A stretch of 64,000 nt of DNA from Flavobacterium sp. CBA20B-1 (GTDB taxonomy: Bacteria; Bacteroidota; Bacteroidia; Flavobacteriales; Flavobacteriaceae). The notes beneath the pieces were generated by a model. That model did no database searches. It was not told the origin of the DNA and was given only the letters and a program-made list of their open reading frames with translations. The stretch lies in the NCBI RefSeq assembly GCF_028473145.1, contig NZ_CP092370.1, forward strand, positions 1,240,001 through 1,304,000, read 5' to 3'. Both the position numbers and the translations under genes were made by a program. Every line of letters begins with the position of its first letter. The first letter of the stretch is position 1. Shown piece by piece: positions 42,513 to 50,773 of this stretch.

Positions 42513-43919
42513 TTAATCAATTTTATTGTGCTTTTTCCTAAACTCTTCAATTTTTTGTCTTGCTATTTTATTTTGAACATTTGCAATTTCGGTTAGTAAT
42601 TCTTTATGTAAACTGTTTTCAATTTGTGTGCGTTCTTTAGTTTGATCTTGTTCGGCTTCATACTCAATATCTCGAATTGTTTTTTGTTGTTTTAGATATT
42701 CAGATGTTCTTTCCTCTAATTCGAGTTCTAAGTCCTTTTCTTTTCTGTAAATAGCTCTGTCATAAGCACCAATTGGTGTTGCTATTTTAGCAATGGTTGG
42801 TAAAATCTCAATCGTAAAAAAGAGTATTCTGATTAACCATAACAACATAAAAATTGTAGTTCCTTCTGGAATTTCAGGATTATTTGGTGTTGCCAAATTT
42901 TCTAAAACCATAAAACGTAAGACAAATCCTTTTTTATCTTTGATTTTATCTTGAAATTCATTTTTTGCAGTGTCAGCCGTAGCAAGTCCTTTGTTTATGG
43001 AAGTGCTTGTTTGTACAATGTTGTCATTTAGTCTTCTTTGTTCTCCTTTGAGATTAGCAATCCAATCTTCAATGTATTTTTGTCTTTGCTTTTTTAAGTC
43101 ATCTAATCCCTTTTTGTCGAATTTGTTAAGGTTATCTTGTGCTTGTTTTCTTTGTGCGAGTTTGTTCTCGTAAGTTCTCCATTGTTGAGAATTTCTATTT
43201 TTTACATAACTTTCGCTACTATAATCATAATATGTTGGAACATTATTGTAAGCATTATTTGCTTCTGTTCGGGCTGTGTTTAATCTTCTGCTAAGAGCGT
43301 CAAAATCATTTTGTTTAGTTTCAATTTCAGATTTGAGTCTGTCATATTCTGGGTCGCCTTTTGGTTCACCTTGTGATAACTGTGTTTCAACTTTTCCTAA
43401 TACAAGACTGTCATTACTTAAAATACGTTGTTTATCTGATATTGCTTCATTTCTTTTAGATGCTTGTTGAACAGAATAAACTTGGTCAAGTTTATATTTG
43501 TCCATATGCAAGTCGATATTTTCCTTAAAAATCAACAATTCCAAAGGAATTGAGATAATAAAAGCAATCAAAACAGCCAAAACTGCTCTTGATAAAAAGG
43601 CAGGCCAAAAATTCTGTTTTTCTTTCGTTGGGTCTTTCTTTAATGTAACAACCATACTTCGGTCGATACTGAAAATTAACGAAGCCCAAATAATACCGAA
43701 TACGATAGCGGATAAATAACTTTCTCCAAAATAATAACCTGCATAGCTTCCTGAAAAGAAAGCTAATAAAGTGGTCATAAAAATTGTAAAACCTATTCCT
43801 GCTTGTCTGTTATAATCTGTCGGACAATCTTTTAAAATACTGATTTCTGCTCCTGACAATAACCAAAAGAAATACTGGATTTTTGAATATTTATATTTTT
43901 TAGTAGAAGTTTTGCTCAT
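42513..43919 (-). CDS. DUF4407 membrane protein with long coiled coil
   Basis: A 468-residue inner-membrane protein. An N-terminal pair of helices (GIGFTIFMTTLLAFFSGSYA and ESYLSAIVFGIIWASLIFSI) and a third (FLSRAVLAVLIAFIISIPLE) are followed by a coiled coil of about 200 residues, a last helix (TIFMLLWLIRILFFTIEILP) and a charged coiled-coil tail. The start SGAEISILKDCPTDYNRQAG matches DUF4407. It overlaps the preceding gene by 20 bases and shares its CPxxxNxxAGIG motif, so the two are related. A membrane platform for the kinase/phosphatase module is inferred. Confidence 0.82.
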   Translation of the reverse strand: MSKTSTKKYKYSKIQYFFWLLSGAEISILKDCPTDYNRQAGIGFTIFMTTLLAFFSGSYAGYYFGESYLSAIVFGIIWASLIFSIDRSMVVTLKKDPTKEKQNFWPAFLSRAVLAVLIAFIISIPLELLIFKENIDLHMDKYKLDQVYSVQQASKRNEAISDKQRILSNDSLVLGKVETQLSQGEPKGDPEYDRLKSEIETKQNDFDALSRRLNTARTEANNAYNNVPTYYDYSSESYVKNRNSQQWRTYENKLAQRKQAQDNLNKFDKKGLDDLKKQRQKYIEDWIANLKGEQRRLNDNIVQTSTSINKGLATADTAKNEFQDKIKDKKGFVLRFMVLENLATPNNPEIPEGTTIFMLLWLIRILFFTIEILPTIAKIATPIGAYDRAIYRKEKDLELELEERTSEYLKQQKTIRDIEYEAEQDQTKERTQIENSLHKELLTEIANVQNKIARQKIEEFRKKHNKID

Positions 43920-44508
43920 AATTCTGTTTAACTAAAGTGTAATTAGATTTTCTGTTTTTAAAAATTAAAAAATAGGGTGTAATGAAAACAAATGCTATCA
44001 TTATCAATATGGCTATGCAAATAAATAAAACTACATTTCCTTCTGTTTCTACAAACCAACTTTTATATAAACCCAAAGGCATTAACCATAATTGTTCAAA
44101 GCTCCCAAGTGTTATTTTTCCCGTTTTCAAATAAAGTTGAAACAGGATTTGATGTTCAAAAAGAAATAAACAAAAAGGAATAGCAAGTATCAAAGCAAAA
44201 ATTAAATTGATAAAAAATTGCGTTACGAATATTCCTGTTTTTGGGTTGGTATGATGAACTTCGTTCAAAAACTTCATCCATTTATAAAAAATGAAAGTTG
44301 CTAATGTAGCTACGAGATAACCTAAAATTAAATAGCTCCAAATAAATATTTTGTAACTCGTAAGAACCGAAGCAAAAACAATCAGCATTTGGAACAAGAA
44401 AAATAATCCTATTCCTGCAATTTTATTGTGCAAGACAGGACAGTATTCCATTAGAAAACAATCATAATTTGCCAGTTTCCAAAGTTTTTGTTGAATTTTC
44501 GTACTCAT
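43900..44508 (-). CDS. Short DUF4407-related membrane protein
   Basis: A 202-residue membrane protein with four helices (LFFLFQMLIVFASVLTSYKI; WSYLILGYLVATLATFIFY; QFFINLIFALILAIPFCLFL; VVLFICIAILIMIAFVFITP). Its N-terminus, FLMEYCPVLHNKIAGIG, aligns with LKDCPTDYNRQAGIG of the DUF4407 protein encoded next, so it is a half-size relative without the coiled coil. It begins directly after the kinase gene and overlaps DUF4407 by 20 bases. Function unknown; probably a partner in the same membrane complex. Confidence 0.65.
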   Translation of the reverse strand: MSTKIQQKLWKLANYDCFLMEYCPVLHNKIAGIGLFFLFQMLIVFASVLTSYKIFIWSYLILGYLVATLATFIFYKWMKFLNEVHHTNPKTGIFVTQFFINLIFALILAIPFCLFLFEHQILFQLYLKTGKITLGSFEQLWLMPLGLYKSWFVETEGNVVLFICIAILIMIAFVFITPYFLIFKNRKSNYTLVKQNYEQNFY

Positions 44509-46311
44509 CTATTTCAGTATTTTTTGTAATGAGTTTAGAATATTGAATCTTTTTGTCGGTTGCATCGCAGTTTGAAAACTGATTTGAGATTCATTGAGAA
44601 TTGTTTCCGATAATTCTTTAAAATCCAACTGAAAACTTGGTATCAAATCTTTTCCAGATGGTAGTCTTGGGATAATACTCGGATTGAATGTTGGAATATT
44701 TTGTACCTCAATTTTTATTTGTGAACTGGTTACGGAAAACAGTTCATTATTAGCTTTCAGATAAAAAACAGTTGTCCTTTTAGGTAAAATCTCAATTTCG
44801 CTTTTTCCTGTTACATCAATATCAGCCTGCATATTTGAGGACAATGTAATACTCGAAGCGTTATCAATATCCCAACTTAATATTATTGGCAAACTTTCAA
44901 CTACAAAATCCAAATCTGAAACAAACGATTTGATTTCAACTCTTTTGAAAACCTGAACCGTAATTTCTTTTTCTTCTATTGTAACTCCGTCTAATGCTGT
45001 AACAATTAATTTGTAATTGGTGTGTTCCGTAGGCGATATGTTTTTTTCTCCTTTGAGAGGAATAACTTCCATATTTCCCAACCAATGCAATTCAACTTTT
45101 TCCGCATTTTCAATATTCCAAACTATTTGCGTTTCATTTCCTAATTCAATTTTTTGTTGTTTGGAATGAAATTCTTTGATTTTTGGAAGCGGAAGAACAG
45201 TTATGGTCAGTTCATTTTCTGTTTTATCAAAGGCATTTTCTGCAAGTAACTTGTATGTAGCTGTATTGGTTGGCGAAACAGAAATAGAATGTTTTGCTGT
45301 TACATTTCCGACACCATTGTTTATTGAAATTTTATCATAATTTTCAATATTCCACGATAATTCAATGGATTTCCCTTTTAGGATTTCCTTTTCATTCGTA
45401 CGAAAACTGATTATTTTTGGTGCTGTTAAATAATGCTCAAAAGACGTAAGATTTAGATAATTCTTTTCCGATAAATAGCTGGTCAAAATTCTCGTCAGAC
45501 TTTTGATAGAATTAGACAGATTTTGTAAATCCTTATAGATTTCAGAGTTTTCAAAATCTTCAAAGTCGGCTTCAGTAAACAATAAATACTGTGTATCTTT
45601 TACTTGATATTTGTTCCATAAATTCGAGTTTTCAGAAAGAGTAAGTATTGAAAGGTAGATTACTAATTCCGAAAAATAATCCGCTTTTAAAGACGCTTTT
45701 CCCGCTTTAAAACGTGAGGGATGTTGATAACCTTTTAATCCTATAACTAATTCTTTTTGTCCCTCAATTTCAGAAATACAAATAGAGTCATAATCTACAA
45801 GTTTGATGTTTCCATTTCGGTCAATCAAAATATTTCCTTCTTGCAAATCCCCGTGAGAAATCTTACTTTCTCGTAGAGTTTTGCACATTTCCAGAAAGTC
45901 ATTAGCAAGTTTCGTTAATTTGCTTTTATTGTTTAAATTTTCTTCAATATATTCTTTTAGCAATTTCCCTTCGAGCCATTCCATTCGTATAGTGTCAAGT
46001 AGAGTTCCATTAACCAAAATTCCTTTTTCATCATAGATGAAATCAGCAAAATAGGGTAGTTCTTTTTCTGAAAGATATTTTGATATTTTTCGGTAACGGT
46101 TTGTATTTTCTCCCATAGGAACGTGCCAAACTCTAAATGCCCATTTCTTGTTTTGATGTTCCAATTGAAACACCATATTGAAGCCACCAACAAAAGCAAA
46201 AGGACTACCATTCTTGTTTAGTCTTGGTTTTGCTCCTTGTAATTCAGGTACTTTTAAAAAAATATCCGAATTTTTAATGGCTGTGATTATATCTTGTTTG
46301 CTTACCGACAT
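44509..46311 (-). CDS. Atypical protein kinase with three Ig-like repeats
   Basis: A 600-residue protein. The kinase domain covers about residues 1-300: the beta-3 site reads WAFR (Arg60 where most kinases have Lys), the catalytic loop is HGDLQEGN (Asp155, Asn160), the metal-binding DFG is replaced by DYD (173-175), and GYQHPSR follows. From about 305 to 545 three repeats occur, each with an SWNIENxxKIxL core and a SPTxTxxYKLxA end (Ig-like fold); the last 50 residues are a polar tail. It shares the VWA-phosphatase-kinase context of TerY-P systems and is a paralogue of 46887. Two bases separate it from the PLD gene. Substrate unknown. Confidence 0.82.
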   Translation of the reverse strand: MSVSKQDIITAIKNSDIFLKVPELQGAKPRLNKNGSPFAFVGGFNMVFQLEHQNKKWAFRVWHVPMGENTNRYRKISKYLSEKELPYFADFIYDEKGILVNGTLLDTIRMEWLEGKLLKEYIEENLNNKSKLTKLANDFLEMCKTLRESKISHGDLQEGNILIDRNGNIKLVDYDSICISEIEGQKELVIGLKGYQHPSRFKAGKASLKADYFSELVIYLSILTLSENSNLWNKYQVKDTQYLLFTEADFEDFENSEIYKDLQNLSNSIKSLTRILTSYLSEKNYLNLTSFEHYLTAPKIISFRTNEKEILKGKSIELSWNIENYDKISINNGVGNVTAKHSISVSPTNTATYKLLAENAFDKTENELTITVLPLPKIKEFHSKQQKIELGNETQIVWNIENAEKVELHWLGNMEVIPLKGEKNISPTEHTNYKLIVTALDGVTIEEKEITVQVFKRVEIKSFVSDLDFVVESLPIILSWDIDNASSITLSSNMQADIDVTGKSEIEILPKRTTVFYLKANNELFSVTSSQIKIEVQNIPTFNPSIIPRLPSGKDLIPSFQLDFKELSETILNESQISFQTAMQPTKRFNILNSLQKILK

Positions 46312-46313
46312 TC

Positions 46314-46883
46314 TTAAAATTTATCGAAAATTGATTTTACGTTGTTTATTCTTGTTTGTGGCTTTGTTTCTTTTGGTTTGTCCCATTTTGCCATTATTTT
46401 TTCAATAGGCAAAAGCTGTACTTCATTTCCTTTAATTGCAAAACCATATTGAGGTTTTATGCTTTCAAACTTGTCATTGAATTGAGCAATAACAGTAGGT
46501 TGATTTTTAATAACGATGATATTTTCATCATTTAATCTTGCTTTGAATGTCCAATTATATGAACCTGTAATAATTGTGGAATCATCAACAATACAAAATT
46601 TATTGTGCATAAGTTTGTCTTTAGCACCATCATTGATATTTCCGATATATCCTACATATCCGTTATTTTGCAACAATTCTTTAAAATCAACTCGTGAATT
46701 TTTGTTGAGCTCGTGATTTGCTACAATGATATAAACCTGAACACCTCTGTTTTGAGCTTGAATAATGCTTTGGTAGATTTCAACATCAGTAAACCACGCA
46801 ACACAAATTTTCAGACTTTTATTTGAAGCCGAAATTTGATTGATGATTTGATTGTGTATATCTTCAAAGTAAACCTCTGTCAT
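46314..46883 (-). CDS. Phospholipase D-like (HKD) protein with KSIFDKF tail
   Basis: A 189-residue protein with one HKD motif, MHNKFCIVDD...GSYN (His93, Lys95, Asp100; Gly107-Ser-x-Asn110). Single-HKD proteins act as dimers and include nucleases such as Nuc and BfiI as well as lipases. An N-terminal helix and the AWFTDVEIYQSI strand fit the fold. The C-terminus ends NVKSIFDKF, the same tail as the phosphatase gene 47904. It lies between two kinases, three bases from one and two from the other. It could be the effector of the system, for example a DNA or lipid cutter; this is inferred. Confidence 0.8.
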   Translation of the reverse strand: MTEVYFEDIHNQIINQISASNKSLKICVAWFTDVEIYQSIIQAQNRGVQVYIIVANHELNKNSRVDFKELLQNNGYVGYIGNINDGAKDKLMHNKFCIVDDSTIITGSYNWTFKARLNDENIIVIKNQPTVIAQFNDKFESIKPQYGFAIKGNEVQLLPIEKIMAKWDKPKETKPQTRINNVKSIFDKF

Positions 46884-46886
46884 TTG

Positions 46887-47900
46887 TTAAAACTTATTCG
46901 TTATGTTGTTTACATCAGGAAGTTTTACTTCTTTTTTACTTGGCGGATTGGGTTGTTTGTCGAATTTGTCAAAAATATTGTCTTTGATAACTTCCATTCT
47001 GTCAATTAGTAAATTTTCTAATGGTTCTAATTGTTGAATATCACTTTTTGCTAACTGTTCTTTCATTTTATTGGTCAAATCCACAATCGTTTGATTATTG
47101 GATTGTGACAAACTATTGATTAAAAATGAGTGGTTTACATTAGCAAAATCCTCTTTTGAAAAGAGCAAGTCTTCGGTTTCATAATATTTCTCCCATAAAC
47201 TTGGTTGATTCTCAAAAATAAGCAACGATAAATAAATTACTAATTCTGAAAAGTAGTCCAACCGAGGATTTACAAACCTGTTTGAAGAACGTGACGGATG
47301 TTGATAACCTGGCAAACCCTTAATTGAATCAGTCATTCCTTCAAGTGGTTTAATGTACATTGAATCGTAATCAATAATTGTTAAACTGCAATCAGGATTA
47401 ACCAAAATATTTCCGTGTTGCAAATCTCCGTGAGCAATATATTGCTGATGAAAATAGGCAACCATTTCTTTAAAATTCTCTCGTACTTTAGAGATTGAAG
47501 TAGGATTTGAATGTATATTATCGTTGATAAAATCTTTCAAAGTTTTTCCTTCAACCCAATCCATTAAAACTATAGGATAGATTTTTCCATTGATAAGAAG
47601 TGCTTCTTCCAAATATTTAAAATCACAGAAATAGGAATTGTTCAGATTCCCTAAATAAGTTGATATTTCCTGACTTCTTCTCTTGGCATCTCCAATGTCA
47701 GCAATCCAACAGCGTACAGCTACTTTTTGGGAATTACTCATATGAAACGGAAAAACAGTTGTATAACCACCTGAATATTGAATAACACGAGAACCTTTTT
47801 GAATAATTGAGCCACCAACCAATTCGCTTGCTTTAAAGCTAACTTGCGGATTTCGCATTGCTGTAACAATATCAGTTCTTGAAGGATAAATATTTGCCAT
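46887..47900 (-). CDS. Atypical protein kinase (TerY-P kinase type)
   Basis: A 337-residue kinase related to 44509: VAVR at the beta-3 site (Arg63), catalytic HGDLQHGN (Asp159, Asn164), IDYDS in place of DFG (Asp177, Asp179) and GYQHPSR afterwards. This pattern matches kinases found next to VWA and PP2C genes in Ter-type stress systems. After the kinase core a helical region (MKEQLAKSDIQQLEPLENLL) contains NIFDKF, and the protein ends VNNITNKF. It therefore has an internal and a degenerate terminal form of the tail seen in the PLD and phosphatase proteins. Three bases from its neighbours on either side. Confidence 0.82.
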   Translation of the reverse strand: MANIYPSRTDIVTAMRNPQVSFKASELVGGSIIQKGSRVIQYSGGYTTVFPFHMSNSQKVAVRCWIADIGDAKRRSQEISTYLGNLNNSYFCDFKYLEEALLINGKIYPIVLMDWVEGKTLKDFINDNIHSNPTSISKVRENFKEMVAYFHQQYIAHGDLQHGNILVNPDCSLTIIDYDSMYIKPLEGMTDSIKGLPGYQHPSRSSNRFVNPRLDYFSELVIYLSLLIFENQPSLWEKYYETEDLLFSKEDFANVNHSFLINSLSQSNNQTIVDLTNKMKEQLAKSDIQQLEPLENLLIDRMEVIKDNIFDKFDKQPNPPSKKEVKLPDVNNITNKF

Positions 47901-47903
47901 ACG

Positions 47904-49040
47904 TTAGAATTTATCAAAAATTGATTTAGCTTTTGGATTGTCGGAAACTATATTCTGAATTGGTTCAGATGATTTTTCTTCTTCCTGTTTTTGTTCTGAA
48001 AGATTATCATTTTCGACAGGCGAATTATCCTCTGCTGTGTTTTCTTTTACATTTTCATCAAGCGGTTTTTCCTCCGAACTTTCTTTTTCGTTATTCTCGT
48101 TCTCAATTGATAGTTCAACTTGTTCAATTGCCTCTTTTTCAGAACTTTCTTCTTCTGTTAATTGTTCTTCCTTGTTTTCTTCTTCATTTACGTTTAAAGA
48201 ATCTTGAGAAGAAACTTCTTTTTTTTTAGCTTCCTCAATATCCTCTACTTCCTTCTTAATAAGCTCTGATAAAGGAATAATATTAGGTTCAGTATAAGAA
48301 AATTCTTTTTTACCATCGTCAAAAAGTTCAAGTATCAAAACTGCAGAATCATCGTCATTCAAACGATTAGCATTTCTTTCATTTTCAATTGTTTCAAGAT
48401 ATTGTTCTTGAGTTTTGATATTGTCAAGTGTCTGTTTGGCGTGTTTTGTGTTTGATAAAAACCATTCAGCAAGGGCATCGGTCATTAAATAAAAAGTTCC
48501 TTCCTTTATTTTTTCTCCTTTAATTGGCTTTTTTTCTCCTTTATGAGAATTTCCAATGCTTGATAAATAATCAGGGAAATTGTCAAATACAATAGGTTCA
48601 GGTTTAGTGGATAATTTAATTTCAATCTCTGTTGAACCTTTTGGAATGAAAAATAAAAAACTATCTCCTAATGCTTGTGCAATCCACTTTTGTTCGGATT
48701 CTATAAATTGCAGCCCGACAAATGTTGCCAATGCAGGTGTTTTTTTGATGTATGCGTTACGTGTATAGTATTTTACTTCTGGTTGAGCAACAATTTCATC
48801 AATTTGGGACTGCCATTCTTTTTGACTTTCAACAATAAATTCATTGTTGTCTTTCCAATCTTTTTGATTGACATATTTATTTACCAATATCTCCGACCAA
48901 ACTTTGGGGAAGAAAGACTTTGAAACACCATCAGAAATAGAAAATTTATTATGCTCAATGTTTACAGCATAATTATCCGCACAATCAGAATATAATTCTG
49001 ATTTCTTACTTGTTATAAACCCTTTTATATTGATTTTCAT
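47904..49040 (-). CDS. PP2C-type phosphatase with acidic linker and KSIFDKF tail
   Basis: A 378-residue protein. Residues 1-245 form a PP2C-like Ser/Thr phosphatase domain: metal site residues in CADNYAV (Asp22), SISDGVSKS (Asp37), ALGDSFL (Asp126), YLMTDALAEW (Asp188) and NDDDSAV (229-231). Residues 262-365 are a Glu/Ser/Asn-rich flexible linker. The last nine residues are KAKSIFDKF, as in the PLD protein. This matches the phosphatase of a TerY-P triad (VWA, phosphatase, kinase). The linker-plus-tail would let the phosphatase reach a docking site. It lies three bases after the VWA gene. Confidence 0.82.
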   Translation of the reverse strand: MKINIKGFITSKKSELYSDCADNYAVNIEHNKFSISDGVSKSFFPKVWSEILVNKYVNQKDWKDNNEFIVESQKEWQSQIDEIVAQPEVKYYTRNAYIKKTPALATFVGLQFIESEQKWIAQALGDSFLFFIPKGSTEIEIKLSTKPEPIVFDNFPDYLSSIGNSHKGEKKPIKGEKIKEGTFYLMTDALAEWFLSNTKHAKQTLDNIKTQEQYLETIENERNANRLNDDDSAVLILELFDDGKKEFSYTEPNIIPLSELIKKEVEDIEEAKKKEVSSQDSLNVNEEENKEEQLTEEESSEKEAIEQVELSIENENNEKESSEEKPLDENVKENTAEDNSPVENDNLSEQKQEEEKSSEPIQNIVSDNPKAKSIFDKF

Positions 49041-49043
49041 TTC

Positions 49044-49889
49044 TTAAATAATTCTGTCTGTTCCTCCAGATGAACCAAAATTGATAAACTTAATTAGTGT
49101 TAATGGCTCTGCATTGGATACAAATCCACGTGAATCATTTGCTATTTTAAAATCGTGCTTTCTTGCTGCTTCCTTATAGCTTTCTGGAACTTTGCTAGAA
49201 ATTTTAAACAAAAGTTTGGCTTCTTCGTCTGACAATTGGCTTTCATTTTCTTCAAAACCGCATTCTTTTCCTCCATTACCTATGTGAACATTGAATATTA
49301 GAGGATTACCATCCGATGTTGAAATATTCATTAAATCTTTAGCAATTCTAATTGTTTTACTAGGTTCATCACCATTATTTCCTTCATAAGGTAAACCATC
49401 TGAAATATTGATAACGACAGGTGCGAGATTCTCAGGTTTTTTACTTATCCAACCTTCAATTAATTGTTTTGCAAAATTTAATGCTTCTCCCATAGGGGTT
49501 AATCCATTTGCTATTGGTTCAATGAAAATAGGAACATCTACATCAATTTCTATGAAGCCACCATTGCCATCTAATTGTTTCTGTTTCCCTTTTTCAATTC
49601 TAAGTGGATTATCTCCAAAAGAACTTAAATAATCAGAACGAATATCATCTACTGAATTACCTCCATTACCTCCATATCCAATTAAAGAAATGAATACTCT
49701 ATCTTTAATTTTGTCACCATCCATATTGGTGTTTACTATCTCAGTAATTGTTCTATTAATTACTGTGGCAGTAAACTCTGCCTTATTTTTTCCTCCTGTA
49801 TAATCTTCTCCCATAGAACCCGATTGGTCAATCAAGAAAATGATGTAACCAGGATTTGCGGAACTCCATTGTTTTGAATTGTTACTCAT
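49044..49889 (-). CDS. von Willebrand factor A domain protein (TerY-like)
   Basis: A 281-residue cytoplasmic protein with a VWA domain over most of its length. The metal-ion-dependent adhesion site is complete: DQSGS at residues 21-25, the Thr in NGLTPMGEALNFAK and the Asp in VINISDGLPYEG. It resembles TerY, the VWA component of tellurite-resistance-type stress systems. It is the first gene of an eight-gene operon with gaps of 0-12 bases, so it probably controls or scaffolds the downstream phosphatase and kinases. The C-terminal tail (GGTDRII) lacks the KSIFDKF motif. Confidence 0.85.
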   Translation of the reverse strand: MSNNSKQWSSANPGYIIFLIDQSGSMGEDYTGGKNKAEFTATVINRTITEIVNTNMDGDKIKDRVFISLIGYGGNGGNSVDDIRSDYLSSFGDNPLRIEKGKQKQLDGNGGFIEIDVDVPIFIEPIANGLTPMGEALNFAKQLIEGWISKKPENLAPVVINISDGLPYEGNNGDEPSKTIRIAKDLMNISTSDGNPLIFNVHIGNGGKECGFEENESQLSDEEAKLLFKISSKVPESYKEAARKHDFKIANDSRGFVSNAEPLTLIKFINFGSSGGTDRII

Positions 49890-49916
49890 AATTTATTCTG
49901 TTTTATAGTTAAATTT

Positions 49917-49924
49917 CAAATATA
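49917..49924 (-). promoter_or_regulatory. Putative -7 box of the VWA operon
   Basis: TATATTTG on the minus strand matches TAnnTTTG exactly, 27 bases before the start codon; no clear -33 box. Confidence 0.45.
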
Positions 49925-49982
49925 TTTCAAATTAAATTAGTTTCCTTGAGGGTTTCCACATTCTGCTAAAAAAAAGTTAAAA

Positions 49983-50016
49983 AAAAATCCGGCTGCGGTT
50001 AAAAAGCCGGATTTTT
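49983..50016. terminator. Terminator downstream of the response regulator gene
   Basis: AAATCCGGCT and AGCCGGATTT stem with a 12-base loop and T-run; lies between 50095 and the VWA operon, isolating the latter. Confidence 0.8.
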
Positions 50017-50094
50017 AAATGTTTCTTAGAAAAACAAACAATTCTAAGAAAACAACAACAAAGTGTTTCAATCTAATTTTTTTATAATTTCTAT

Positions 50095-50763
50095 CTAAAT
50101 AAGTCCAATATCTTTGGTTTGGCTTACCAAATGCGTGATGTTTCGGGAATTAAAATGAATTTTTAGCCGATTGATGCGTTTTTCAACACTGCTGGTACTT
50201 GCCGATGAATAATTTTTAGTGAAAAAAACTTTTGAAATTTCATCGCGCGAATAGCCTTTTGCCAAAAGCTGTAAAAGTTCTATGTCTTGGGCTTCAATTT
50301 CGAAAACCGATGTTTCGCGCAACTTGTTTAAAAGCGCTTCTGGCATGTATTTACTGCCTTTTTTGTAAAGATATGCTATGGCTTTTTTAAGTTCTTCGGT
50401 ACTGTTTCGCCCTTTAGAAACATAGGCATTTATTAAATTATTATCGAACATGCTTTTAATTTTTGCCATGCGGTCTTCTATCGAATAAACGATGATTTGA
50501 ATTTCGGGCTGTAGTTCTTTTACAGCCTGCACCAATTCTTCGCCCGATTTTAGTTCGGTTTTTTGATGATCGGTTTTAAATGACAAATCGGAAATCAATA
50601 AATGGAATGGTTGGTTGTCTTGCAATGCTTTTTTTATTTTTAACAGCGCATCGTCGCAATATTTTGCATGATGAATTTCCATTTCAGAATATTGTTCCAA
50701 AGCGGTTACCACACCCAAACTGATGCTGTCGATATCTTCTGCTATTAAAACTTTTTTAAACAT
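50095..50763 (-). CDS. Response regulator with LuxR-type DNA-binding domain
   Basis: A 222-residue regulator. The receiver domain (residues 1-125) has the acidic pocket (AEDID) and phosphoacceptor Asp in LLISDLSF, with the conserved Lys in AYVSKGR. The C-terminus is a LuxR/NarL-type helix-turn-helix (LLAKGYSRDEISKVFF ... STSSVEKRINRLKIHF). It follows the sensor kinase gene by ten bases; the two form a two-component system. Target genes are unknown. Confidence 0.88.
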   Translation of the reverse strand: MFKKVLIAEDIDSISLGVVTALEQYSEMEIHHAKYCDDALLKIKKALQDNQPFHLLISDLSFKTDHQKTELKSGEELVQAVKELQPEIQIIVYSIEDRMAKIKSMFDNNLINAYVSKGRNSTEELKKAIAYLYKKGSKYMPEALLNKLRETSVFEIEAQDIELLQLLAKGYSRDEISKVFFTKNYSSASTSSVEKRINRLKIHFNSRNITHLVSQTKDIGLI

Positions 50764-50773
50764 TTTTTTATTC

